Notes: a model not told the origin generated them from the letters alone. Shown: positions 34,702 through 43,293, numbered from the stretch's first letter. The stretch is DNA of 64,000 nucleotides from Streptomyces sp. YIM 130001 (GCF_003574445.1 NZ_KZ984563.1:62001-126000); one strand, 5' to 3'. A program made the numbers and translations.

Positions 34702-35691
34702 GTGGCACACAAGCAGCACCCCGTCGGATCAGGATTCACCGCCGCCTCGACGGCCGACGAAGTCGTCGCCGGCATCGACCTGACCGGCAAGTACGCCGTC
34801 ATCACCGGCGGCCATGCCGGGATCGGGCTTGAGGTCACCCGCGCGCTGGCAGGAGCGGGCGCGTCGGTGACCGTGGGCTCGCGCGATCCGGGGCGAGCGA
34901 CGGCCGCACTGGCCGAGGCCGGAATCCACGGCGTCGAGGTCGGCCGACTCGACCTGCTCGAACCGGCGTCGATCAACGCCTTCACCGAGAGCCGGCTGCA
35001 GACCCGCCGCCCACTGCACATCCTGGTCAACTGCGCCGGAGTACCGCCCCCGAAGCAGCTCGAACGGGACGCCCGCGGCTACGAGACGCAGTTCGCGACC
35101 AATCACCTGGGCCACTTCCAGCTGACGCTCGCCCTGCACCCCGCGCTGCGCTCCGCCGCCGAGTCGCGTGTCGTCAACGTCTCGTCCGGAGCCCACCGAT
35201 TCGCCGACATCCGCTGGGACGACCCGAACTTCCAGCGCGACGAGTACCATCCGGGCGCGGCGTACGCGCAGTCCAAGGTTGCGAACGTGCTCTTCGCCGT
35301 CGGGCTCGACAACCGCTGGTCAGAGGACGGAATCCGCGGCTACGCCGTCCACCCGGGCGTGATCGTGGGCACGGCACTGAACAGTTCGGCGGGCCGCGAA
35401 GCACTGCTGGCCGAGGGTCTGATCGACGAGTCCGGCCGGCCGGTCATCGATCCCGAGCGGGGCAAGAAGACGCCCCGCCAAGGTGCCGCCACCATCGTGT
35501 TCGCGGCCACCAGCCCTCTCCTGGACGAGATCGGCGGCGTCTACCTCAAGGACAACGACATCGCGCCGCTCGACGACGAGCCGAGGCCGGTGACCGCCGA
35601 CGAAGCCCCCTCCGACGCAGCGTCGCACTCCATCGACCCGCAATCCGCGGCGCGGCTCTGGAAGTTGAGCGAGGACCTGCTCGAGTCCTGA
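34702..35691 (+). CDS. Short-chain dehydrogenase/reductase (retinol-dehydrogenase-like SDR)
   Basis: An NAD(P)-dependent SDR of about 329 residues. GTG 34702 was preferred because GAAGAGG lies nine bases before it; an ATG at 34693 would sit directly on that site. Motifs: TGGHAGIGLEVTRALAGAG (cofactor loop), VGSRDPGRA (Arg suggests NADP), NCAGVPPP (about 115), catalytic Ser in NVSSGAHRF (about 155) and YAQSK (about 187). A C-terminal extension with GKKTPRQGAATIVFAATSPL and VYLKDNDIAPLDDEP is typical of Streptomyces SDRs of the WWOX/retinol-dehydrogenase type. It ends at a strong bidirectional terminator. Confidence 0.88.
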   Translation: MAHKQHPVGSGFTAASTADEVVAGIDLTGKYAVITGGHAGIGLEVTRALAGAGASVTVGSRDPGRATAALAEAGIHGVEVGRLDLLEPASINAFTESRLQTRRPLHILVNCAGVPPPKQLERDARGYETQFATNHLGHFQLTLALHPALRSAAESRVVNVSSGAHRFADIRWDDPNFQRDEYHPGAAYAQSKVANVLFAVGLDNRWSEDGIRGYAVHPGVIVGTALNSSAGREALLAEGLIDESGRPVIDPERGKKTPRQGAATIVFAATSPLLDEIGGVYLKDNDIAPLDDEPRPVTADEAPSDAASHSIDPQSAARLWKLSEDLLES

Positions 35692-35704
35692 ACCAGGAGC
35701 ACGA

Positions 35705-35747
35705 CCCGAGGCCCGTGCCGGGCTCACTCCCCGGTGCGGGCCTCGGG
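35705..35747. terminator. Bidirectional terminator between an SDR gene and the MarR gene
   Basis: CCCGAGGCCCGTGCCGGG pairs with CCCGGTGCGGGCCTCGGG (18 bp with two weak positions) around a short loop. It serves two converging genes. Confidence 0.75.
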
Positions 35748-35751
35748 CAGT

Positions 35752-36171
35752 TCAGACGGGCGGGGCGACGCGCTCCAGGAGGGTCCGGAGCCGGCGCAGT
35801 TCACTGTCCGAGAGCGCCGCCAGGGGTGTGATCTCCAGTGCCGTGCGGATCAGGTCCTCGCGGACCTCGCGACCCTTCGCGGTCAGCACCAGGACACGGG
35901 AGCGGCGGTCGGCCGGGTCCACGGCTCGCTCCACCAGGCCGCGGTCGCTGAGCTGGTTGGTGATGAAGGTCAGGTTCGGGGCGTTGCAGTACAGGCGCTC
36001 GGCCATCGCCTTCATCGACGGGGGCGGCTCCGCCGGATCCATCACCCACAGCGCCTGGAACGTGGCAGGGGTCAGCTGGTGCTCGGCCAGCGCCTGCCCG
36101 ATCAAGTCGTTGGTGCGCATCCAGATGTCGTGGGTCGCGGCAATCACCGCGGTGAGGTCGGACGTGGTCAT
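35752..36171 (-). CDS. MarR-family transcriptional regulator
   Basis: A 139-residue winged-helix repressor. The recognition region is SMKAMAERLYCNAPNLTFITNQLSDRGLVER split over residues 50-82, followed by the wing VDPADRRSRVLVLTAKGREV (about 83-103), the DxRxxR signature of MarR proteins. It diverges from an SDR gene; two 13-bp near-identical palindromes in the 90-bp gap are the likely binding sites. A cysteine in the recognition helix (RLYCNAPN) might sense oxidants or electrophiles, but that is speculative. Confidence 0.9.
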   Translation of the reverse strand: MTTSDLTAVIAATHDIWMRTNDLIGQALAEHQLTPATFQALWVMDPAEPPPSMKAMAERLYCNAPNLTFITNQLSDRGLVERAVDPADRRSRVLVLTAKGREVREDLIRTALEITPLAALSDSELRRLRTLLERVAPPV

Positions 36172-36189
36172 GCCTCGATCCTACCGATG

Positions 36190-36248
36190 TTTCGAGACTC
36201 GAAGAATAGTGCTAGCGTCGGCGGCGTCAGTACTTCGAGATTCGAAAC
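36190..36248. promoter_or_regulatory. Twin MarR operators flanking the SDR promoter
   Basis: TTCGAGACTCGAA (36191-36203) is a perfect 13-bp palindrome around A, and TTCGAGATTCGAA (36234-36246) is a one-mismatch copy 43 bp away. The first overlaps a minus-35-like TTTCGA (36190-36195) placed 17 bases before TAGCGT (36213-36218); the second lies over the start region of the SDR transcript. They are centred between the MarR and SDR genes. Confidence 0.7.
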
Positions 36249-36261
36249 AATGGAGGATCCG

Positions 36262-37074
36262 GTGACAGACGGCTACCGCGGTGTGACAGCGCTGGTCACG
36301 GGCGCATCCAAGGGACTGGGCCGGGCGTACGCCCTCGACCTGGCGAGCCGGGGAGCGCGCCTGATCCTGCTGGCCCGCTCGGACGGGGAACTGAAGGAAC
36401 TCGCCGCAGAGATCCAGGAACGGCACGGCGGACCGACCCCCGAGGTGATCACCGGCGATCTGGCCACCCCGGACGGCCCGGACCGGATCCTTCAGGAGCT
36501 GCGCGACCGAGGCCTGACCGTCGACCTCCTGCTCAACAACGCCGGCTCGGGAAGCGCGGGGCCGTTCCTCAGCCGCCCCATCGAGCCGCAGCTGCGCTCC
36601 GTCGGGCTCAACATCAGCGGCCTGCTCGCGCTGACCCATGCGATCGGGGCGGACCAGGTCGCCCGCGGCTCGGGCGGAATCATCAACGTCTCGTCAACGG
36701 CCGCCTTCCAGCCCATGCCGTACCAGGCCAGCTACGGCGCGACCAAGGCGTTCGTCCTCGCCTTCACCGAGGCGCTGGCCGAGGAACTGCGCGGCACCGG
36801 CGTCCACGTCATGGCCGCGCATCCGGGCGCCATCGCGACCGGCTTCTTCGACGGCACCACCGCCACGATCAACGCCCGCGCGGCCGACGCTCCGGCCACC
36901 GTCGCGGCGCGCACCCTGGACGACTACGGCCGGCGCCGCGCGGTGTCCTATCCGGGAAGGTCCCTGAACCGGGCTCTGACCTGGCCCGCACGCCTGCTGC
37001 CGCGCACCGTCACGCCCCGGGTCGCCGGCGCCTTCAACCGATGGCTACGCCTGCACGAGACCGTCGACGCCTGA
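36262..37074 (+). CDS. Short-chain dehydrogenase/reductase (SDR)
   Basis: A 270-residue SDR. The GTG at 36262 is preferred because GGAGG lies five bases upstream; an in-frame ATG at 36250 overlaps that site. Motifs: TGASKGLGRAYALDLA (cofactor loop), LLARSDGELKEL (Arg favours NADP), NNAGSGSAG (about 85), catalytic Ser in NVSSTAAF (about 138) and YGATKAFV (about 152). The C-terminal RSLNRALTWPARLLPRTVTPR is amphipathic and typical of YqjQ/DltE-like members. It is divergent from a MarR gene with twin operators and is most likely its repressed target. Substrate unknown. Confidence 0.88.
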   Translation: MTDGYRGVTALVTGASKGLGRAYALDLASRGARLILLARSDGELKELAAEIQERHGGPTPEVITGDLATPDGPDRILQELRDRGLTVDLLLNNAGSGSAGPFLSRPIEPQLRSVGLNISGLLALTHAIGADQVARGSGGIINVSSTAAFQPMPYQASYGATKAFVLAFTEALAEELRGTGVHVMAAHPGAIATGFFDGTTATINARAADAPATVAARTLDDYGRRRAVSYPGRSLNRALTWPARLLPRTVTPRVAGAFNRWLRLHETVDA

Positions 37075-37147
37075 CTCCCACTCAAGCTCCAAACCATCGA
37101 CACCGGACACCCACCCGAGATCCAACTCCCTCGCGGCGAGCTGTCGT

Positions 37148-38815
37148 TCAGTGTTCTCCGCGTTCTCCGCCCTGCCCTCCGCTGTGCAGCTCCCGGTGTT
37201 CCTCCGCGGTCGCCTTGGGGATCTGCCGGCCGGGTCCGTACAACGCACGCGACAGGCGGGCGCGGAGCCGCTGCGACCGGGGGAAGGTGCGCCGCACCCC
37301 GTTCACGTCCTCCCGCGGGCCGAGATCGAGGGCCACCGGCTGTTCGTGCGCCGTGAGCTTGTGGGCCTGCGCCGGGGTCAGGGGGATGTGCACCTCGACG
37401 TACTCGCCGTGCGGGAGACGCTTGATGCGGCCCGACTCCAGCCCGTGCAAGGCCTTTTCGCGGTCACGGCGCTGCAGGCCGAGACAGATCCGGTGGGTGA
37501 CGAAGAAGGCGAGTACGGGCGCGACGAAGAAGGCGATGCGTACGAACCAGGTGATGGCGTTGATCGACAGGTGGAAGTGGGTGGCCCACAGGTCGTTGCC
37601 GCCTCCGATCAGGAGCACCGCGTACAGGCTGAGCCAGGCGACTCCGAGGCCGGTGCGGACGGGCGCGTTGCGCGGGCGGTCGGCGATGTGGTGCTCGCGC
37701 CGGTCGCCGGTGATCCAGGCTTCTATGAACGGGTAGACGCCGATGGCCGCCAGGATGAGCGGGAACAGCGAGAACGGGATGAACACGCCCAGTTGGAGCG
37801 TGTGTCCGAAGGCGTTGATCTCCCAGCTCGGCATCACCCGGATCAGTCCCTCGGAGAAGCCGAGATACCAGTCGGGTTGCGCACCGGTCCCCACCAGATC
37901 GGCCCGATAGGGCCCGATCGCCCAGACCGGGTTGATGGTCGCCACCGCGCCCATGATCGCGAGCACCCCGAACACCAGGAAGAAGAAGCCGCCGGCCTTG
38001 GCGACGTACACCGGCAGGAACGGCGCACCGACCACGTTCCGCTCGGTCCTTCCGGGACCCGCGAACTGTGTGTGCTTGTGATAGAAGACCAGGATCAGAT
38101 GGACCACGATCAGGCCCAGCATGATCCCGGGCAGCAGCAGTACGTGGACGGCGAAGAGCCGCGGGATGATGTCGGTTCCCGGGAACTCGCCGCCGAAGAG
38201 GAAGAACGACAGGTAGCTGCCGACGACCGGGATGGACAGGATCGCACCCTGGGCGAAGCGGATTCCGGTGCCGGACAGCAGGTCGTCGGGCAGCGAGTAG
38301 CCGGTGAGTCCGGTGATCAGGCCGAGGAAGAGCAGGGTCCAGCCGAACACCCAGTTCAGTTCACGCGGCTTGCGGAAGGCGCCGGTGAAGAACACCCGCA
38401 TCATGTGCACCAGCATCGCGGCGACGAAGACCAGGGCCGCCCAGTGGTGGATCTGACGGATCAGCAGCCCGCCGCGCACCTCGGTGCTGATGTCGACCGT
38501 CGACTCGAAGGCGCGGGTCATCTGCACGCCCTGCAGCGGCTCGTACGAACCGTGGTAGACGACCTCGGCGGCGCTCGGCTCGAAGAACAGGGTGAGGTAG
38601 ACGCCGGTGAGGATGAGGATCAGGAAGCTGTAGAGGCAGATCTCGCCGAACATGAACGACCAGTGGTCCGGGAAGATCTTGCGCATATTGGCCTTGGCGA
38701 CCGTGTGCAGCCCGAGACGGCCGTCGGCCCAGTCGGCCAGGCGCTCCCCGCGTCCCGGCGGTCGGGCCTTCGGACGGTCGTCCCCTATACGCTCGGCATT
38801 CCCGGTTCCGCCCAT
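37148..38815 (-). CDS. qcrB: Cytochrome b subunit of an actinobacterial cytochrome bc1 complex, orphan copy
   Basis: An integral membrane protein of 555 residues from ATG 38815, with GGAGGAG seven bases upstream. It carries the four haem-b histidines in two helices (HHWAALVFVAAMLVHMMRVF and RLFAVHVLLLPGIMLGLIVVH), the Qo motif PDWYLGF (actinobacterial form of PEWY), and eight or so membrane spans. The long cytoplasmic tail after about residue 430 is typical of actinobacterial QcrB. In the housekeeping locus qcrB follows qcrC and qcrA next to ctaE; none of these is near here, so this is probably a second, stand-alone copy that would need subunits from elsewhere. The 73 bases before the convergent SDR gene hold no obvious terminator. 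Confidence 0.92.
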   Translation of the reverse strand: MGGTGNAERIGDDRPKARPPGRGERLADWADGRLGLHTVAKANMRKIFPDHWSFMFGEICLYSFLILILTGVYLTLFFEPSAAEVVYHGSYEPLQGVQMTRAFESTVDISTEVRGGLLIRQIHHWAALVFVAAMLVHMMRVFFTGAFRKPRELNWVFGWTLLFLGLITGLTGYSLPDDLLSGTGIRFAQGAILSIPVVGSYLSFFLFGGEFPGTDIIPRLFAVHVLLLPGIMLGLIVVHLILVFYHKHTQFAGPGRTERNVVGAPFLPVYVAKAGGFFFLVFGVLAIMGAVATINPVWAIGPYRADLVGTGAQPDWYLGFSEGLIRVMPSWEINAFGHTLQLGVFIPFSLFPLILAAIGVYPFIEAWITGDRREHHIADRPRNAPVRTGLGVAWLSLYAVLLIGGGNDLWATHFHLSINAITWFVRIAFFVAPVLAFFVTHRICLGLQRRDREKALHGLESGRIKRLPHGEYVEVHIPLTPAQAHKLTAHEQPVALDLGPREDVNGVRRTFPRSQRLRARLSRALYGPGRQIPKATAEEHRELHSGGQGGERGEH

Positions 38816-39111
38816 CGGATCTCCTCCGCACATCAGCGTAATGTGACTCGGTCGAGCCCCAACAGCCCTTGTCGGACACGGATTTTGACCCTGTGTCAGG
38901 GACACCTGCCGATGACCGCGTCAGGCCGTTCCGGCGCTCGATGACGAGACCCCTTCGGCCGCTGCGCGGTCAGGAACCACGGCCGGCCGAAGGGACCCGA
39001 CAGAGGTACGACGAGTCGATCAACCCCATGCGTGACATCCGGCGCCCGACCCGTGACATCCGGACAATGCACAAGAACCCACACTGCCGGACACAGGTTC
39101 GTACGGAACCA
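38816..39111. other. Intergenic region upstream of qcrB and of the ChvE transporter, no gene seen
   Basis: This stretch precedes both the orphan qcrB (minus strand) and the monosaccharide transporter promoter. Read toward qcrB, it has two GTGTCC/GACA-containing repeats near 38875-38905. Small open frames here lack ribosome sites and family features. The direct repeat at 39031-39063 is listed separately. Confidence 0.5.
39031..39063. repeat. Twelve-base direct repeat, two helical turns apart, upstream of the transporter promoter
   Basis: CGTGACATCCGG occurs at 39031-39042 and 39052-39063, exactly 21 bp apart, about 50 bp before the TTGACA of the ChvE transporter promoter. The spacing places both copies on the same DNA face, as for an activator. 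It has no counterpart at the dehydratase promoter, which otherwise matches. Confidence 0.5.
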
Positions 39112-39178
39112 TTGACACCCCACCACCCCGCTGAATAGCGTCACGCCACCATTTCGAACGTGTGACGAAATCTCGAAC
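39112..39178 (+). promoter_or_regulatory. Promoter and operator of the ChvE-MmsAB transporter, twin of the dehydratase promoter
   Basis: TTGACA (39112-39117), an 18-base spacer and TAGCGT (39136-39141) form the promoter. ATTTCG-N9-CGAAAT (39151-39171) followed by CTCGAAC is the same operator as at 25822-25849. The bases 39140-39178 match 25811-25849 at 38 of 39 positions. It drives a long leader of about 170 bases before the ChvE start. Confidence 0.8.
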
Positions 39179-39319
39179 GACCGAGGGGCAACCGCCGTGC
39201 GTCTCCAGGGGGTTCGGCCGCCGCGCGGCAGCCGCGGCCGCCACATCGAGGCACCGCGTACCTCCGTCCCGGCGCATCCGCCGCACCGCCGCATCCCCCT
39301 TCCGGAAGAGGACCGACTC

Positions 39320-40456
39320 ATGTCCACCCGCTCAACCGTCCCCCGCCCCGCCCGGGCCCGCCGGCTCGCGGTCGCGGCCACCGCGGCCGCGCTGCTCACC
39401 GTCTCGGTGACCGCCTGCGGCCAGGAGGCCCGCGGCGGCAGCCGCTACAAGCCGGACGACGGCAAGGGCAGCACCGTAGGCCTCTCCATGCCCACCAAGT
39501 CGTCGGAGCGCTGGATAGCCGACGGTAAGAACATGGCCGACCAGTTCCAGAAGGCCGGCTACAAGACCGACCTGCAGTACGGCGACGACAAGGTCGAGAA
39601 CCAGGTCGCACAGATCGAGAACATGATCGCCAAGGGCCGCAGCCTCCTCGTGGTGGCCGCCATCGACGGCAAGGCGCTCACCGAGGTCATGCAGCGGGCC
39701 GAGGACGCCGGTATCCCGGTGATCTCCTACGACCGGCTCATCCTGGGACACGAACACGTCGACTACTACGCCTCGTTCGACAACGAGCGGGTCGGCGAGC
39801 TGCAGGGCAACTACATCATCGACAAGCTGAAACTCGGCAAGCCCGACGAGGACTCCGACGACTCCTACAGCATCGAGCTGTTCGCCGGCTCCCACGACGA
39901 CAACAACACCCAGTTCTTCTGGAAGGGCGCCATGAAGGTGCTGCGCCCGTACTTCGACAGCGGCCAGCTGGTCGTCCGCAGCAAGCAGACGAAGATGAGC
40001 CAGGCCACCACGCTGCGCTGGGACGGCGGCACCGCACAGAAGCGCATGGACGACCTGATCAGCAAGAACTACGGCGACAAGAAGGTCGACGCGGTCCTGT
40101 CTCCGTACGACGGCATCTCGATCGGTGTGATCTCCGCGCTGAAGAGCGCCGGCTACAGCAACAAGGACCTGCCGGTCGTGACCGGACAGGACGCGGAACT
40201 TGCCTCGGTGAAGTCGATCACCCGCGGTGAACAGACCCAGACGGTGTTCAAGGACACCCGCAAACTCGCCGCGCAGGCCGTGCAGATGGGCGACGCGATA
40301 CTCACCGACAAGAAGCCGAAGGTCAACAACACCACGGACTACGACAACGGCAAGCGGGTCGTCCCCGCGTACCTGCTCAAGCCGGTGAGCGTCGACAAGA
40401 AGAACACCGACCTCCTCGTGGAAGAGGGGTACTTCACCGCGGGGCAGCTCAAGTGA
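39320..40456 (+). CDS. chvE: ChvE-type monosaccharide-binding lipoprotein of an ABC importer
   Basis: The extracytoplasmic sugar receptor, 378 residues from ATG 39320 with GAAGAGG about nine bases upstream; a longer frame to 39197 adds Arg/Pro-rich sequence with no signal. The lipobox is VTAC near residue 33. The mature protein closely follows Agrobacterium ChvE: VGLSMPTKSSERWIADG, DLQYGDDKVENQVAQIENM, YDRLILGHEHVDYYASFDN, IELFAGSHDDNNTQFFW, TLRWDGGTAQKRMDDL, AVLSPYDGISIGVISALK and PVVTGQDAELASVKSI. ChvE proteins bind galactose, arabinose, xylose, glucose and acidic sugars. The next gene starts by a GTGA overlap. Its promoter is a copy of that of the aldonate dehydratase operon. Confidence 0.93.
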   Translation: MSTRSTVPRPARARRLAVAATAAALLTVSVTACGQEARGGSRYKPDDGKGSTVGLSMPTKSSERWIADGKNMADQFQKAGYKTDLQYGDDKVENQVAQIENMIAKGRSLLVVAAIDGKALTEVMQRAEDAGIPVISYDRLILGHEHVDYYASFDNERVGELQGNYIIDKLKLGKPDEDSDDSYSIELFAGSHDDNNTQFFWKGAMKVLRPYFDSGQLVVRSKQTKMSQATTLRWDGGTAQKRMDDLISKNYGDKKVDAVLSPYDGISIGVISALKSAGYSNKDLPVVTGQDAELASVKSITRGEQTQTVFKDTRKLAAQAVQMGDAILTDKKPKVNNTTDYDNGKRVVPAYLLKPVSVDKKNTDLLVEEGYFTAGQLK

Positions 40457-42051
40457 GCGCCGTCGACGACGAGCAGCCGACGCAGCCGGGGAGCGGCCGT
40501 CCGGTGCTCGAGATGCGTGGCATCACCAAGACGTTCCCCGGTGTGAAGGCCCTCAGCGACGTCAGCCTGACGGTGCGCGCGGGTGAGATTCACGCCGTCT
40601 GCGGTGAGAACGGTGCAGGCAAGTCGACCCTGATGAAGGTGCTCAGCGGCGTCCACCCGCACGGCAGCTACGACGGCGAGATCCGCTTCGAGGGAGATCC
40701 GGTCTCCTTCAAGGACATCCGGGCCAGCGAGCGGCGCGGCATTGTCATCATCCATCAGGAGCTCGCGCTCATCCCGTACTTGTCGATCGCGGAGAACATC
40801 TTCCTCGGCAACGAGCAGACCACCGCACGCGGCCTGATCGACTGGAACGACACTCTGCGCAAGGCCGGCGAACTTCTCCGCCGGGTCGGACTGCCGGAGA
40901 AGCCCGGCACCTCGGTCGTTGACATCGCTGTCGGCAAGCAGCAACTGGTGGAAATCGCCAAGGCGTTGGCGAAGGAGGTCAAGCTCCTCATCCTCGATGA
41001 GCCGACCGCCGCACTCAACGACGAGGACAGCGCCAAACTGCTGGCCCTCATCAGGGAACTGCGCGACCAGGGCATCGCGAGCATCATCATCTCCCACAAG
41101 CTGAACGAGATCAGGGAGATCGCCGACTCGGTGACCATTCTTCGCGACGGCCGCAGTATCGAGACCCTGACGGTCCGTGAAACTCCTTCATCGGAACCGG
41201 AGTTGTCGGAGGAGCGGATCATCCGCGGCATGGTCGGCCGCGATCTGGACCACCGGTTCCCGGACCGTACGCGCTACGAGGGCGAGGACGCCGGCGAGAT
41301 CGCGCTCGCCGTCGAGGGCTGGACCGTCCGCCACCCGATCGACCACCACCGCAAGGTGGTCGACGATGTCTCGGTGACAGTGCGCCGCGGCGAGATCGTC
41401 GGCATCGCGGGCCTGATGGGCGCGGGCCGCACCGAGCTGGCCATGTCGGTCTTCGGCCGCTCCTACGGCCAGTACGTTTCCGGCTCGGTCGCGGTCGGCG
41501 GCCGCACCGTCGACACCAAGAACGTGCCCGCCGCCGTGGAAGCGGGCATCGCGTACGTCACCGAGGACCGCAAGCGCTACGGCCTCAACCTGATCGACAG
41601 CATCAAGCGCAACGTCTCACTGCCGTCGCTGCCCGGCATGCTGCGTCACGGCGTCGTCGACGAGCACCACGAACGCCGCGTCGCCGAGCGCTACCGGCAA
41701 AGCATGAACATCAAGGCACCCACGGTGTACGAGCAGGTGGGGCGGCTCTCCGGCGGCAACCAGCAGAAGGTCGTCCTGAGCAAGTGGATCCACTCCGACC
41801 CGGACGTCCTGCTGCTCGACGAACCGACGCGGGGCATCGACGTGGGTGCCAAGTTCGAGATCTACAGCGTCATCGACCGCCTCGCGTCCGAGGGCAAGGC
41901 GGTGCTGTTCATCTCGTCCGAGCTCCCCGAGCTGCTCGGGATGTGCGACCGGATCTACACGATGGCGGAGGGCCGGCTGACCGGTGAGGTCACCCGGGCC
42001 GAGGCCGACCAGGAAGTGCTGATGCGCCACATGACCATGAACCGAAGCTGA
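40453..42051 (+). CDS. mmsA: Monosaccharide ABC importer ATP-binding protein (MmsA/GguA/XylG type)
   Basis: A 532-residue protein with two fused ABC ATPase domains, as usual for CUT2 sugar importers. Domain one has Walker A GENGAGKSTLM (about 52), an altered signature VGKQQLVEIAKAL and Walker B LLILDEPTAALN (about 180). Domain two has a degenerate Walker A GLMGAGRTEL (about 320), a clear signature LSGGNQQKVVLSKWI (about 430) and Walker B VLLLDEPTRGIDVG. The degenerate second site is normal for this family. The GTG start overlaps the ChvE stop (GTGA), and the permease gene starts 8 bp after its end. Confidence 0.94.
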   Translation: MSAVDDEQPTQPGSGRPVLEMRGITKTFPGVKALSDVSLTVRAGEIHAVCGENGAGKSTLMKVLSGVHPHGSYDGEIRFEGDPVSFKDIRASERRGIVIIHQELALIPYLSIAENIFLGNEQTTARGLIDWNDTLRKAGELLRRVGLPEKPGTSVVDIAVGKQQLVEIAKALAKEVKLLILDEPTAALNDEDSAKLLALIRELRDQGIASIIISHKLNEIREIADSVTILRDGRSIETLTVRETPSSEPELSEERIIRGMVGRDLDHRFPDRTRYEGEDAGEIALAVEGWTVRHPIDHHRKVVDDVSVTVRRGEIVGIAGLMGAGRTELAMSVFGRSYGQYVSGSVAVGGRTVDTKNVPAAVEAGIAYVTEDRKRYGLNLIDSIKRNVSLPSLPGMLRHGVVDEHHERRVAERYRQSMNIKAPTVYEQVGRLSGGNQQKVVLSKWIHSDPDVLLLDEPTRGIDVGAKFEIYSVIDRLASEGKAVLFISSELPELLGMCDRIYTMAEGRLTGEVTRAEADQEVLMRHMTMNRS

Positions 42052-42059
42052 GGGCTGCC

Positions 42060-43289
42060 ATGACGACCACCAGTACTCCCCCGCGGGACGAGGCGCCCGT
42101 CAAGTCCGCCGCGCAGTCGGCCGTTTCGCTACTGCTGCAGAGCATGCGCAACAACATGCGCCAGTACGGCATGCTGATCGCCCTGGCGTTGATCGTCGTC
42201 CTGTTCCAGATATGGACCGACGGCACCCTCCTGCTGCCGAACAACGTCTCCAACCTGATCCAGCAGAACGGCTACATCCTCATCCTGGCCATCGGCATGA
42301 TGATCGTCATCATCGCCGGGCACATCGATCTGTCCGTCGGCTCACTGGTCGCCTTCGTGGGTGCCATGTCGGCGGTGATGATCGTCAATCACGACATGCC
42401 GTGGGTCCTCGCCCTCGTCCTCTCGCTCCTGATCGGAGCGGTGGCCGGCGCCTGGCAGGGCTTCTTCATCGCGTATGTCGGCATCCCGTCGTTCATCGTC
42501 ACGCTCGCCGGGATGCTGCTCTTCCGCGGACTCACCCAGATCGTCCTGGAGGGCCAGTCCATCGCCCCGTTCCCGAACGGGTTCCAGAACATCGCCAAGG
42601 GCTTCATCCCCGAGATGGGCCCCTACACCCAGTACCACAACCCCACCCTGCTCCTCGGCCTCGCCACCATCGCGTTCCTCCTCATCCGTGAATGGCGGGA
42701 CCGCAAGCGGCAGTTGGCGTACGAGCTCGACGTGCTGCCGACCGGCCTGTGGGTGACCAAGCTGGTCGCCATCACCGCCGCCGTCGTCGCCTTCACACTC
42801 ACCCTGGCGAGCTTCCACGGCGTGCCGGTCGTCATGCTCATCATGTGCGGCCTGCTGCTCGGCCTCGGCTATGTGATGCGCAACGCGGTGGTCGGCCGCC
42901 ACATCTACGCCCTCGGCGGCAACTCGGCGGCGGCCAAGCTCTCCGGCGTCAAGGACAAGCGGGTCACGTTCATGGTCTTCGTGAACATGGGCGTGCTCGC
43001 GGCCCTCGCCGGCTGCGTCTACGCGGCGCGCCTGAACGCGGGCACGCCACAGGCCGGCCTGAACTTCGAACTCGAGGCGATCGCCGCGGCGTTCATCGGC
43101 GGCGCCTCGATGAGCGGCGGCGTCGGCACGGTGATGGGCGCGGTCATCGGCGGCCTGGTCCTCGGCGTGCTCAACAACGGCATGTCCCTGGTCGGCATCG
43201 GCACGGACTACCAACAGGTCATCAAGGGCCTGGTCCTCCTGGCCGCGGTCGGCTTCGACATCTGGAACAAGCGGCGGGTGGGGAGGTAG
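42060..43289 (+). CDS. mmsB: Monosaccharide ABC importer permease (MmsB/GguB/XylH type)
   Basis: A 409-residue membrane permease. It is longer than RbsC-type permeases, as MmsB/XylH proteins are, with about ten or more spans: LIALALIVVLFQIWTDG, YILILAIGMMIVIIAGHIDL, VAFVGAMSAVMIV, WVLALVLSLLIGAVAGAWQG and others. Family motifs are GHIDLSVGS, GIPSFIVTLAGMLLFRGL, IYALGGNSAAAKLSGV and GGASMSGGVGTVMGAVIGG. It is the last gene of the ChvE-MmsA-MmsB unit, which is complete and ends in a strong terminator. Confidence 0.94.
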   Translation: MTTTSTPPRDEAPVKSAAQSAVSLLLQSMRNNMRQYGMLIALALIVVLFQIWTDGTLLLPNNVSNLIQQNGYILILAIGMMIVIIAGHIDLSVGSLVAFVGAMSAVMIVNHDMPWVLALVLSLLIGAVAGAWQGFFIAYVGIPSFIVTLAGMLLFRGLTQIVLEGQSIAPFPNGFQNIAKGFIPEMGPYTQYHNPTLLLGLATIAFLLIREWRDRKRQLAYELDVLPTGLWVTKLVAITAAVVAFTLTLASFHGVPVVMLIMCGLLLGLGYVMRNAVVGRHIYALGGNSAAAKLSGVKDKRVTFMVFVNMGVLAALAGCVYAARLNAGTPQAGLNFELEAIAAAFIGGASMSGGVGTVMGAVIGGLVLGVLNNGMSLVGIGTDYQQVIKGLVLLAAVGFDIWNKRRVGR

Positions 43290-43293
43290 GACC

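Noticed and set aside
38869..39138. An 89-codon frame upstream of the sugar importer
   Set aside because: No ribosome site, Arg/Pro-rich, and it overlaps the importer promoter and the direct repeat.
39179..39319. Riboswitch in the leader of the ChvE transporter
   Set aside because: The leader is long enough, but I saw no conserved riboswitch core or terminator/antiterminator pair.
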